This document shows positions 43,361 to 52,837 of a stretch of 64,000 nt of DNA, piece by piece (position 1 is the stretch's first letter; each line of letters starts with the position of its first letter). A program made the position numbers and the translations under genes. This DNA is from CAVVKW01 sp963761705. GTDB taxonomy: Bacteria > Verrucomicrobiota > Verrucomicrobiia > Chthoniobacterales > JAATET01. The stretch is taken from positions 1,736,001 to 1,800,000 of the forward strand of contig CAVXHK010000001.1 in assembly GCA_963761705.1 (NCBI GenBank), given 5' to 3'. The notes under the pieces were generated by a model. That model made no database searches and was not told the origin of the DNA. It worked only from the letters and a program-made list of their open reading frames with translations.

Positions 43361-44152
43361 ATGCGATTGCTGACTTTGTGGATTTGCGGCACCGCTCTGA
43401 CCCCAGTGGTTTGGGCGGGTGGGGGCGCGGTCGAGTCGTTCGACTATCCCGCCCAGCAAGCGGATTCGGTCGTCGAAGATCTCGACGGGGGCGAGGGCTG
43501 GGTGGGTCCCTGGATCAAGGATGGCGGCGGGGCGTCGCTCGGGCTGGATTTGTTCCAAGGGTTGGAATTCGAGGGCCTGGCGACCGGTGATGGCTCGGCG
43601 GCGGACACTTCGCCGCAGGGGACGGCCTATCGGCGGCGGACGGCGCTGGAGCCAATGATGGCGGATGGCGAGCGGTGGTTCGGGCTGTTGATCGAGATGC
43701 GCGGGCTGGGTGGTGCCGACATTCCGGGCGATCAGCCGTATGCGTTCGTCGGTCTTTCGGGTGAGGGGGACAGCTCGTTCATGAATGGGGCGAGGGCGGG
43801 GTTGGCACTCGGTGGGTTCGATCTGGACAAGGGGAGGTTCGGCGTGCGGGCGGTGAGCGGAACGAAGTCCGGCGCAAGCGAGGTGCTGGAGTTGGAATTG
43901 GGGCGAACGTATCTGCTGGTCGGGCGGATCGGCGACGGCGGGGTGACGATTTTCATCGACCCCACGCCGGGAACGGATGAGCCGGATTCGCGGCGGGTGT
44001 CCGTGGTGGAGGGGGTGGGGCTACCCGAGGAGGATTTCACGAACTTCACCATGGTCGCGAGTGGTCCGGACACCGGGAATCTGGTCGAAGCCGTCTACGA
44101 TGAGATCCGGGTGGGAGATCGTTTTCGCGACGTCGCGCCGACGTCACCGTAG
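43361..44152 (+). CDS. Secreted paralogue of the PEP-CTERM protein, without anchor
   Basis: 263 residues from the ATG at 43361. A signal peptide (MRLLTLWICGTALTPVVWA) is followed by SFDYPAQQADSVV, WIKDGGGASLGLDL and GSAADTSPQGTAYRRR, which align with the neighbour's SFSYVDG, WIRDGGG and AYHRNQ segments. The PEP-CTERM tail is absent and the protein ends RDVAPTSP, so it should be released, not anchored. The 3' end overlaps the convergent regulator by 9 bases. Confidence 0.75.
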   Translation: MRLLTLWICGTALTPVVWAGGGAVESFDYPAQQADSVVEDLDGGEGWVGPWIKDGGGASLGLDLFQGLEFEGLATGDGSAADTSPQGTAYRRRTALEPMMADGERWFGLLIEMRGLGGADIPGDQPYAFVGLSGEGDSSFMNGARAGLALGGFDLDKGRFGVRAVSGTKSGASEVLELELGRTYLLVGRIGDGGVTIFIDPTPGTDEPDSRRVSVVEGVGLPEEDFTNFTMVASGPDTGNLVEAVYDEIRVGDRFRDVAPTSP

Positions 44153-45352
44153 GCCGTTCTGCTCACGGGCGCGGTATTCGCCGGGGGTGACTCCGATCTT
44201 CATCCGGAAGATTCGACCGAGGTGATTCACGTCGTTGAAGCCCGTGCGGTCGGCGATCTCGCTGATGCCGTGTTTCGTTTCGCGGAGGAGTTTCTTGGCT
44301 TCGGTGAGTTGGATGCGCTGGATCTCCTTGTAGGGCGGGTGGCCGAGGATTTTTTTGCAGGTCATTTCGAGGGACCGGCGGGACATGGGAAACTTGCGGA
44401 GGACGTCGTCGATCGTGATGCCTTCGGTCGCGTGGCGGCGGAGGTATTCGATGATCGCGCCTATCTTGGCGTCGGCGAACATGTAGATCTCGGTGGATTT
44501 GCGGGTGACGATCTCGCGCGGCGGCACGAGGATCTCGGCGTTCTCGAGTTTGCGGCCCGCCATGAGCGTGCCGAGCATGCGGAGGGCGAGGAGGGTCTCG
44601 CGCTTCATGTCGAGCGCGATGCTGGTGAGCGGCGGCGACGACATCGTGCACTCGAGCTCCTTGTTGCCCACGCCGATGACGGCCACGTCCGAAGGGACAC
44701 CGAGCCCGTTCTCCCGGCAGATTTCCGTCACGAGGCGACCGATGTGGTCGGTGTTCGCGAAGACCGCGACGGGGAGCGGAAGCTGAAGAATCCACGGTTC
44801 GAGGAGCTGGTAATCACGCTCCCATCCGTGCTGCATGCCCAGGGCCTCGAAGGAGTAGGTCTCGAAGCCGCCCGCGGCTTTGAGACCGTCGCGGAAGCCC
44901 TGACGTCGCCGCTTGGAAAACATGGCGTCGCCCAAACCCACGAAACCGAAGCTCCGGAAACCGCGTTGCACGAGATACTCGGCCGCAAGCTGGCCGATCT
45001 GGTAATTGTCCTCGTGGACGAAGGGAAAGTCGTCGGCGGCGGCGAAGTCGGCGACGCTTACGGCGGGGACCTTCAGCGCGTAGATGTCGTGAACGTCGCG
45101 GGTGCTGGTGGGGGCGCAGAGCAGGCCATGGACCTTTGCTCGGGTGACCTCGGCGAGGGAAAGGAACGGAAAGCCATTGACTCGGGCGAGTTCGAAGCCG
45201 GGATTCTCCTCGAGCCAGCTCAGGATCGAAGTCATCACGGTGACTCCCAGCGCCGTGTTGTCGCGGACGTTCGGCAGGTAGAGCCCGATGCGGCGGACCC
45301 GGGGCGCGCGGGCGGCGGGAGGGGTCTTGCGGACGGGAGGGGCCGAAGTCAC
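44144..45352 (-). CDS. XylR-type LacI/AraC hybrid transcriptional regulator
   Basis: 402 residues from a GTG at 45352 that overlaps the stop of the D gene (GTGA). There is no N-terminal helix-turn-helix. A periplasmic-binding-protein-like sugar-sensing domain (about 22-280) holds GLYLPNVRDNTALGVTVMTS and VAVIGVGNKELECTMSSPPL. The C-terminal AraC double helix-turn-helix (about 295-395) holds LRKFPMSRRSLEMTCKKILG and ISEIADRTGFNDVNHLGRIF. This is the XylR layout, where a sugar or sugar derivative controls DNA binding. The gene is the last of the pilin operon, so it is made when the cassette is made. Confidence 0.85.
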   Translation of the reverse strand: MTSAPPVRKTPPAARAPRVRRIGLYLPNVRDNTALGVTVMTSILSWLEENPGFELARVNGFPFLSLAEVTRAKVHGLLCAPTSTRDVHDIYALKVPAVSVADFAAADDFPFVHEDNYQIGQLAAEYLVQRGFRSFGFVGLGDAMFSKRRRQGFRDGLKAAGGFETYSFEALGMQHGWERDYQLLEPWILQLPLPVAVFANTDHIGRLVTEICRENGLGVPSDVAVIGVGNKELECTMSSPPLTSIALDMKRETLLALRMLGTLMAGRKLENAEILVPPREIVTRKSTEIYMFADAKIGAIIEYLRRHATEGITIDDVLRKFPMSRRSLEMTCKKILGHPPYKEIQRIQLTEAKKLLRETKHGISEIADRTGFNDVNHLGRIFRMKIGVTPGEYRAREQNGLR

Positions 45353-45984
45353 GGTCGGAACGATTGCACGGTTCCGTTGATCGGGTCGAGTGACAAGGCG
45401 ATCCAGTTCGGCGGGAGGCTGGGGACTTTACCGCCGGTCGTGGGTGCGTTTTCCGGGATCACCGTGAGCGTCCATTCGGATCCCGGGGCGAGGCCTTCGG
45501 GTGTGCCGTCGGGGAGGAAGTTGAACCACGCGGCGGAGGGATTTTTCGAGGCGAGGCGGGGGACGATGGGCGCGTTGGCGGGTGGGTTTGGGCTGTCCGC
45601 CGCGAGGGTCGAGTAGCGGGGATCGGCGGTGATGGTCACGTTGGTGGGCAGAGCGGAGAGACGGCCTTCGGGGATCCAATCGCCGGCGCCGCCATTCCGC
45701 GTCGGATCCCAGAGGAACGCTTGGAGAGCGCGGAAGGCGGCGGGTTCGCTGGTTTCGCTCGGGTATTTGTAGAAGACCAGGGCGACCGGCTGATTGCGGG
45801 CGAGCGCGAGCTGACGGCTTCCGTCGATGGTGTCGGTGATGAGAGTGGCGGCCCGGGTGACGTCGGTGCCGAGTGCGATGCGGTTAAAGGCGGGCACGGC
45901 GAAAACGGCGAAGATCGCGATCACCGCGATAACGACGAGAAGCTCGACAAGCGAGAAAGCGCGGTGGGTCTGGCGGCGGCTCAT
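45349..45984 (-). CDS. Verru_Chthon cassette protein D, GspH/FimT-like minor pilin
   Basis: 211 residues. Type IV pilin N-terminus: basic leader ending HRA, then FSLVELLVVIAVIAIFAVFA with Glu at +5 for methylation and assembly. The C-terminal globular part contains VALVFYKYPSETSE and ANWFNFLPDG-like AAWFNFLPDG, with the Pro-rich loops common in this cassette. Position and pattern match GspH/FimT. The ATG overlaps the stop of gene A (ATGA). It needs a prepilin peptidase that is not in the window. Confidence 0.8.
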   Translation of the reverse strand: MSRRQTHRAFSLVELLVVIAVIAIFAVFAVPAFNRIALGTDVTRAATLITDTIDGSRQLALARNQPVALVFYKYPSETSEPAAFRALQAFLWDPTRNGGAGDWIPEGRLSALPTNVTITADPRYSTLAADSPNPPANAPIVPRLASKNPSAAWFNFLPDGTPEGLAPGSEWTLTVIPENAPTTGGKVPSLPPNWIALSLDPINGTVQSFRP

Positions 45985-48900
45985 TGCTGGAACTGGCGGA
46001 CGTTGAGAATGCGGAACCGGTGGTGGCCGCTAAGCGTGTCGCCGAACGGGGCGGTGGCAAAATCTGGGATCGTGGCCGCGGATTGATCGATGGTGCGCTC
46101 GACGAGGTAGGAGCCGCGCCATTCGCCGAGGACGACGTCGCGCGTGGGATTGAATTGGCCGAAGTTCGCGCCGGTGCCCGCGGCGTTTTGGACCGCCTGT
46201 GCGACGACGTGGACGCGGTAGGTATTCGATTTCGTGGTGAGGCGTGGGTAGACGTTGGCGTAGGAACGCTCGATGGCGTTGTCGCCGGCGAGGGCGTGGG
46301 CGTTGCGGAAGGCCGTCATTCCACTCACGGTCTCGCCCTCGGGCACGAGCGCGAGCGAGCAAATCTCGGAGGCGGAGCGGAAGATTTTGCCAGCGGCGAA
46401 ACGTTGCTCGAACTGGCTGAGGGTGCCCGTCGTTTTCGAGCTGGGAGAGCGGACGTCGATGGGGAGGCGGGAGGGGAATCGGTTTTGGGAGTAGTTGTTG
46501 TGGGATTTGTAGTTCGAGATTGCGGAGTTCGGTGGGGCGTAGATCTGTTCCGGACGGAGGACGGCGCGGACGGCGGTCGAGCGCTCGATGTAACCGTAGG
46601 GGGCGAGGGCGTAGTTCATGTTCACGAGGCCGGCGGTCGAGAACGGCTCACTGATCGCGTAGGGGTCGACGACCGGCATCCAGAAAAGGTCGAGCAGGGT
46701 GTAATCGGGCGGGTTCGTCGCGCCGAAGTGCCCGGGCCGCGGGCGGAAGAGGAGGGTGCGCCACGGGATGTTCGCTTTGATGCCGGTCGGCAAAGATCCG
46801 AACATGACCGCGGAGGGGAGGATGCGGTTCGGCGAAAAGAATCCCGAACCAGTGCCGACCTGGCGTTCGCCGGAGTCGAAGTAGGGGGCTTTGTTCGGAT
46901 CGTTGTTTTGGAGGTAGGTGTTTCCTTCGTCGACTTTGTTGATGTAAGGGCCGTCCTGGATGAAGGACATCGCGGAGTCGAAGTCGCCGGTGCCCGCTGG
47001 TTTCGGAGCGTCGGTGTATTTTTGCGCGACGGCGGACGGTAGGCCGGTGCCGGGAGTTTGTTTCGGATAGTCCGGCCAGTGGTTCAGGTCGTAGTTGCCG
47101 CCGGACGTGAGGTATTTCGATTTATCGGTCGCGAGGCTATTGCCGTTCACCCAATCGGTCCGCCAGACGTTGATGAAATTGTGCGCCCGGCTGCGGGCGG
47201 GGTCGAAGTAGTCGACGTGCGGCTGGAAGGTGTCGACCGGGACCTCGTGGCGGGCGGCGACCAGTCGGTAATCGCCGTGGGGCGGCTGGAGGGATCGCAC
47301 GACGTCCTCGTCGAAGATGTAGCTGCCGGCGCGCCATCCGCCGCTGTTCGGCACCTCGGTCGCCTTTTGCATTCGTCCCGGATTGTTGACGTCGGTGCTC
47401 CAGGCGGGATTCCGCCCGACACCCCACGTCTGGATGGCGGACAAATTGCTTTCCGCGGGCATGTCGGCTACTCGAAGCTCCGGTGCCGGGATCGTCGCCG
47501 CCGGAAAGTCGAGGTGGATCGTCTGGACCAGCTTCGCCTGATCCGGCGTCTGCCCGGGCGGCGTGGTTCCAGTGTAAATCTTGAGGTCGAACGCGCCACC
47601 GTCGAAAGCCATTGTGTTCGAGCCGGGGGAATACGTGACGATGAGGGGGATGCTGACGAAGGGGTAGGAGTTCACTGGAGTCCAATTCTGGTCCGCCTGA
47701 ATCGCCTGACCTCCGGCATCGGTCACCCGGGCCGGGAGCGCCCGATCCATGAGCGGATAGTTGACGCCGAGGCTCCCTCCCCAGGCCCGGGCGTGCGCGA
47801 ATCCCCGCAACTCCTTGTCGTAGGAAGCCTGGGCGATCGCCGGGAATCCGAGGGACTTGCCGTCGAGTTCGAGCTGGTCGGCACCGACGATTTCCAGGGT
47901 GAAAGCCGGAGCGTATTGGGTGTAGCCGACGGCGGGGTTGAACAGTTCGGGCAGGAGGATGGCCTCGATCAGCCGCTCGTTGGCGGCGAGTTTGCGGCTG
48001 AGAAATCGGTTGTAGGGTGTGCCGGCGCCGAGGCCTTCGGCGATGGGCGTGTTGCTGAGGAATCTCTTTCCCTCTGGCGAGCTGCCACCCGCGGTGGTCG
48101 GCTGCTCCCCCGTGCCGACGCAGACGAAATGCAAGCCGATCTCGGAGAGGGTGACGAAACGACCGAAGCCCTGGGTGTCGTCGCCGCCGTTGCGCAGCGG
48201 AGCGACCTGGCCGTGCCCGGGCTGGAGTTCGTTGACAGCTCCGCGCCCGTCGGTGAACTGGCCGCCGCCGGTGATCGAATCGCCCGGTTTGAAGTTGGGG
48301 TTGTTTTCGACGGCGAGGAGTTCGTCGAAGAGGTTCGTCGAGCGGATGTAGTCGATGATCTCGGTGAGGATCTGATTTCGGTCCGGGCCGTATTTCGCGA
48401 CAAAATTTCCGCCGAACCCTGGGATGGCGCTGGCCGTGAGCGATTTTAGATAAGTGAGAAGCTGTTGATTGCGGGCGATGGCGGTGAGATCGCTGGTGGG
48501 ACTGTCGGCGTCGCCGCGTTGGAAGTAGTAGGGTTTCTCGCCCGTCGCGGTCTCGAGAGTCGCGCAGAAGGCGATGAGGCGGTCGAAGGTCGTGCGGTGC
48601 TGCGGGTTGTCCTGTTGCGAGATCGGCCAGATGGCGACGCGGGGTTTGTTGAAAAGATTCTCTTCGGGAGCGCGGCTGTTGGTGGTGATGAAGAACCGGG
48701 CGCGTTCGAGTTCGTCGGGAGTGATGCCGGGGTTCGCGGTGCGACCTGGTCGGTAGAGGAGCTCGTCTTCGGTCGCGTAGAGGCGGTCGTTATCGAGCGT
48801 GATGGGCGAGGCGGTGCCGACCGAGCGGGTGCCGCCCTCGGATCCGCCGGGTCCCATGCGCGGCACGATGGTGGCGAGGTCGTCACGGGTCAGGCCGGGG

Positions 48901-49849
48901 AACGCGGCGCTCAGGTAAGTGGTGCCGGGGTGGCCGGGGTAGCGTTGAAACTCGCGCCGGGCGGGTTGGTTGAGAGCCAGCTTGACCTCTTGGAGCGTGG
49001 TGGCGCGCGGGACGTCCCAGAACGATCCGTTGATGAATCCATTGCCCGCGGAAGGAACCAGATTCCATTCGTCGCCGGCGGCGGTGTTGAGGTTGATTTT
49101 GCAAGTCTCGTCGTCGGTCCAGAAGGCGATGCGGGCGACGATGGGATTGGTCGGGCTGGCTCCATTGACGGTGACCGTCGCGCCGCTACCAGTCGGCGGG
49201 ACGAGCGAGCCGTCCTCGAGCATGTAGAGCCACTGGGCGGGCATGGGCAGACGCTGGGAATCGGACGGGCCGATCCGGACGGAGTCACGACGCCGTTGAT
49301 TCCGGTCGCGTAGGAGAATCCGGCGACGCTGGTGGCTGCGCTGCCGGATGCGGCGCGGGGGTCGATGATGGGGAAATAGACGCCGTTGGAGCGTTGGGCC
49401 GGGCGGTTGAGATCGACGTAGCGCGCGGGCTGAGTGTCCCAGGTCGCGGGCGGCGCATCGGCGGCGGGCGTCCCGTTCACGCTGCTCACGTCGCCCGCGC
49501 TGGTTGTGACGAGCGTGTCGTCCGAATAGAGTTTGTAGATCTCCTTCAGGCCTCCGTCGGAATTATTGAACGTGCGGATCGCTCCGGGTTGCGAGGCCCA
49601 GGCGACCGACTCGTCCTGCGAGGTGGCTTTGCCGAGTTGAGCGACAACGAGGTTTGCGGCGATGTCGGCGTATTGGCGGGCCTTCTGCCCGGAGACGGCG
49701 CGCGACGAGGCGACGGCGTCGTTTCTCACGATGGACAGGACCGCGACGAGCAGGACGGCGAGGATGACGAGCGCCGCCAACACGAGCACGAGGGCGATGC
49801 CACGCTGATCGCGATTATTCACTCCACTTGGCACTTTTGATGGGGACAT
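45981..49849 (-). CDS. Verru_Chthon cassette protein A, GspK/PilX-like, frame broken
   Basis: About 1290 residues in two frames. Frame 1 from the ATG at 49849 carries RGIALVLVLAALVILAVLLV and RQYADIAANLVVAQLG; there is no Glu at +5, as in GspK. At about 49258-49275 the frame changes: frame 1 ends GVVTPSGSAR, and frame 2 continues SDSQRLPMPAQWLYMLEDGS to the TGA at 45981. One missing base near 49265 restores the frame. The outer domain (about 1100 residues) includes KINLNTAAGDEW, STAVRAVLRPEQIY and FRILNVRQFQQ. Matches the family's long A protein. Overlaps C by 35 bases. Confidence 0.8.
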
Positions 49850-50798
49850 CGGTTCGGAAGATTCGGTAGTTCGTTTTGCGCGTGAGAAATTGGGCGGTCA
49901 GCGTCTCGAGGTCGGCTTCTAGGTTTGCCGGATTGTCGAAGGCGGGGATCGTGAGTTCGGAAGTGCCCCCGGAAGAAACCCAGCGCTGCGCGGATTCCTC
50001 GTCGATGGCGACGAGGGTGATGCCGATCACGGGCGGGAGTTGGTTGGCGTTGACCGGCTGCGGGGTGGCGCCGGCTTGGTCGCGGGAATCGTAGCGCCCG
50101 TCCGCCACCGCGACGGGTTCGCCCCCACCCGGCGGCGGCACCTTCGGCGTGAGGATGAGGGCGACGACGTTCGTCGCGATCGCGTGCGCCGAGGGGGTGG
50201 CGGAACTCAGACCGTTCGTGAACCAATCCGTGCCGCTCGACTGTCCGTAGACGGTGAGATCCTCGGCGGGCTGGAAGAATTCGACCAGGCGGTAGCGAGC
50301 GGTGGAATTGGCACCGAGCGCGGTGCGGACGAAGGCCGGCATGTCGTCGTTGGTGCCGAAGCGGACGTAGTATCCGAGGCTATTGACGAGATCGTGGAGC
50401 CGACGATGCGCGCTGACCCGCGTCATACCCTCGGGCGCTTGGAAAAAAATCGCATCCGAGACCGCGCCCTGGCTGCTCGGGATCAGCTCGCTCGACGGAC
50501 CGCAGATGAAGTGAAGCTCGGACTGACGCAGGTAGCGGGTCGGCGTGTTGGGGTCGTCGTAAGCCAGGTAGGTCGCGAGCGTGGCCTGGGATATCTTCCG
50601 TGTGAGGGATTCGAACGCCGTGCGGGCGGCCTGAAAGGCCTGCGCCTTGCCCGAAGTGCTGCGGTAGACGCCGCCGATCTGGTTCACCATCGAGAGAACC
50701 AGCAAAATGATGAGCGCGAGCACCACCGAGGAGACGAGCACCTCGATGATGGTGAAGGCGGGCGGTCGGGCGCTAGCTGGCGTCGGCTTGAGCGACAT
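49815..50798 (-). CDS. Verru_Chthon cassette protein C, GspJ/PilW-like minor pilin
   Basis: 327 residues from the ATG at 50798 (MSLKPTPASARPPA). Longer readings to 50990 lie inside gene B. Pilin N-terminus: FTIIEVLVSSVVLALIILLV with Glu at +5. The rest carries LTRKISQATLATYLAYDDPN, EGMTRVSAHRRLHDLV and YRIFRTDVPI; the layout (long beta C-domain, Arg before the start of the hydrophobic run) fits GspJ/PilW. It overlaps B by 26 bases and A by 35 bases. Confidence 0.8.
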   Translation of the reverse strand: MSLKPTPASARPPAFTIIEVLVSSVVLALIILLVLSMVNQIGGVYRSTSGKAQAFQAARTAFESLTRKISQATLATYLAYDDPNTPTRYLRQSELHFICGPSSELIPSSQGAVSDAIFFQAPEGMTRVSAHRRLHDLVNSLGYYVRFGTNDDMPAFVRTALGANSTARYRLVEFFQPAEDLTVYGQSSGTDWFTNGLSSATPSAHAIATNVVALILTPKVPPPGGGEPVAVADGRYDSRDQAGATPQPVNANQLPPVIGITLVAIDEESAQRWVSSGGTSELTIPAFDNPANLEADLETLTAQFLTRKTNYRIFRTDVPIKSAKWSE

Positions 50799-51219
50799 AA
50801 GTGACGAAGGATTTGCCGAGCGGGCGGTCGTGCTTCGTGATGTCGATCCGCACCTTTCGCAGTCGCGGATCCGGCGCGCTGGTCCCGGGTGGGGTCGCGT
50901 CGGCGACGGTGACGGTCGCGGCGTAGATGACGTCGTTGGTCCGGGTGACTTCGGCTCCCTCGTCGTCGTAACGGTAGCGACCGGCGACATCGGTTAGCTT
51001 CGCAAAATCGGTTTCCTGCGCCTGCGCAATGATCTGCTGAGCGATTCGGGAAGACGTCGTCGACTCGGACGATTGGCGGAACGTGTCGAGCGCGAGCGGC
51101 AGCATGCCGAGCATCGACACGAGGGCAAACGTCACAATGCCGAGTGCCATGGTCACTTCAACGAGGGAGAACGCGTCGAACCGACGCCGCCGGGGGACTT
51201 GTGATGAGGGGGATTTCAC
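50773..51219 (-). CDS. Verru_Chthon cassette protein B, GspI/PilV-like minor pilin
   Basis: 148 residues. After the leader MKSPSSQVPRRRRFDA the helix FSLVEVTMALGIVTFALVSM carries Glu at +5. The short globular part includes IAQQIIAQAQETDFAKLTD and RKVRIDITKHDRPLG. Size and position match GspI/PilV, the first subunit of a minor pilin tip. It heads the B-C-A-D-regulator transcript. The 63-bp gap upstream holds a TTTRCGCR site. Confidence 0.8.
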   Translation of the reverse strand: MKSPSSQVPRRRRFDAFSLVEVTMALGIVTFALVSMLGMLPLALDTFRQSSESTTSSRIAQQIIAQAQETDFAKLTDVAGRYRYDDEGAEVTRTNDVIYAATVTVADATPPGTSAPDPRLRKVRIDITKHDRPLGKSFVTYVAQADAS

Positions 51220-51260
51220 TCCCCAAACTTACCAGTCATCGGATCAGCGAACATCGCTGA

Positions 51261-51271
51261 TATGCGCAAAT
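51261..51271. promoter_or_regulatory. TTTRCGCR-type operator candidate
   Basis: TATGCGCAAAT; the reverse complement contains TTTGCGCA. It lies in the gap between the sulfatase stop and gene B, 42 bases upstream of the B start codon, and so could control the cassette separately from the sulfatase. Confidence 0.4.
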
Positions 51272-51282
51272 CGCCGGACCTT

Positions 51283-52818
51283 TTACGAACCGGAACCCAC
51301 GGGTTGCGGCACCGAATGGTCGAAGATGATGCGGTAGGCTTCCTCGTCCGGCAGGGTCGAATCGCGGGCGTATCCCGGGCCAAGCGCGTCGATCCGGCGC
51401 TGCAGCGCGGCGGGGTCGAAGTCCTGCCGGAGCAGCCCGTAGTCAGGGTCTTCCGGGAACGGGGGGGCTTCGTGGCGGACCCAGTCGCCGCCCGCGACGG
51501 CGCCGGGGCACCCGCGGTGTCGGTCGAGTAGCGCGCGTTTCAGTCGGTCTTTCGTTTCCCCCAACGACCCGTCGTCGATCTGGGTCGGGCCTTCGCGGAG
51601 ATCGTCGGAGATCGCAAATAAATCCTCCCGATCGTCGGCGGCGGAGTGGACGTATTTGTGCCGCCCGTCGGTCGCGAGGTAGTTTCCCATCCAGCCGCGT
51701 TGGAACTGGCTGAATACAATGCGATCGCCACCGAGCGATTGGAGCGGTTGGCCCTCGGGGCTGACGCCCGGGTCCGGATCGCCGGCGGCGGTGAGGATCG
51801 TCGGGAAGATGTCGAGCAGCGTGGCGGGGGTCGCGTTGCGGGTCCCGGCCTCGAAGCTGCCCGGCAGTCGTGCGATCAGGGGGATGCGCGCGGACGCTTC
51901 GAGCATGCAGCGCTTTCCCACGCAGCCGTAGTCTCCGAGCAACTCGCCGTGATCGCTGAAGAAGAGGATGAGCGTGTTGTCGATCTCGGGTCCGAGCCGG
52001 TCGAGGATGCGGGCGATGTTCCAATCGATTTGGGAGATCGCGCCGTAGTAGGCGGCGCGGGTCGTGCGGGCGAGGAGGTCGTCGTGGGTCGCGCGGTCGC
52101 GGTATTTGTAGCGATTCTGGACCCGGTTGATGCGGGTCTGGTAATCCGCGGCATCCGGGGGAAGCCACGGGGCGGGCATCTCGGAGGTGCGGTAGAGCTT
52201 GTTCCAGGGATCGGGGAGTTCGAAGGGCGGGTGGGGTTTGATGAAGCTCGTGAAGAGCAGGAATGGACGGTTGGAATCGCGACGCTCGAGGAAGTCGATC
52301 GCCCGGTCGGCGGTCCACGTCGTGTTGTGGTGGCGGGCGGGGAGTTGGGATGGCTGGGGAAGGTAGTAGTGCTCACCGCGGACGCCGTTGGGATCGTCGA
52401 CCCAGTCGAAGCCGTGGCCTCGAAGGTAGGCTCGGAAGTCGTCGTTCTTCCCTTCCTCGCCGATGTCACGCGATTCGAACCCCCACATCCTCTGGAAGTC
52501 CGGCGTGAAGTGCATTTTTCCGACGCCGTGGGTTTGGTAGCCACGGGCGGCGAGGCGGTCCATGAAGCTGGGGAGATCGCGGGTGAGCGGTTCGTTGTCG
52601 ACGACTCCGGTGGCGTGCGGCGGCTGGCCGGTGACGAGCGAGCAGCGGGCGGGCGCGCAGACGGGTGACGGCGTGTAAGCGCGGGTGAAGGAGGAGCCCT
52701 CCCGGACGAGTCGGTCGAGCGTGGGCGTGCGAATGATCGGATTCCCCAGCGCGGCGATGGTGTCGGCCCGCTGCTGATCGGTCATCAGCAGGAGGATATT
52801 TGGCGGGCGGGTGGCCAT
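51283..52818 (-). CDS. Cysteine-type sulfatase
   Basis: 511 residues of the alkaline-phosphatase-fold sulfatase family. The formylglycine site is CAPARCSLVTG (C-x-P-x-R; about residue 58). Other metal/active-site segments are LLMTDQQRADT, HGVGKMHF, FIKPHPPF and FFSDHGELLGDYG. The choline-sulfatase/arylsulfatase A layout is complete. There is no signal peptide (MATRPPNILLL), so it should act in the cytoplasm on imported sulfated sugars or esters. A formylglycine-generating enzyme is needed and is not in the window. It follows the GspG-like pilin gene by 19 bases. Confidence 0.9.
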   Translation of the reverse strand: MATRPPNILLLMTDQQRADTIAALGNPIIRTPTLDRLVREGSSFTRAYTPSPVCAPARCSLVTGQPPHATGVVDNEPLTRDLPSFMDRLAARGYQTHGVGKMHFTPDFQRMWGFESRDIGEEGKNDDFRAYLRGHGFDWVDDPNGVRGEHYYLPQPSQLPARHHNTTWTADRAIDFLERRDSNRPFLLFTSFIKPHPPFELPDPWNKLYRTSEMPAPWLPPDAADYQTRINRVQNRYKYRDRATHDDLLARTTRAAYYGAISQIDWNIARILDRLGPEIDNTLILFFSDHGELLGDYGCVGKRCMLEASARIPLIARLPGSFEAGTRNATPATLLDIFPTILTAAGDPDPGVSPEGQPLQSLGGDRIVFSQFQRGWMGNYLATDGRHKYVHSAADDREDLFAISDDLREGPTQIDDGSLGETKDRLKRALLDRHRGCPGAVAGGDWVRHEAPPFPEDPDYGLLRQDFDPAALQRRIDALGPGYARDSTLPDEEAYRIIFDHSVPQPVGSGS

Positions 52819-52837
52819 GCGAAGAGCGCAATGGTGA

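Noticed and set aside
49258..49275. Programmed ribosomal frameshift in Verru_Chthon A
   Set aside because: The shift needed is -1 but there is no X-XXY-YYZ slippery heptamer; an indel is simpler.
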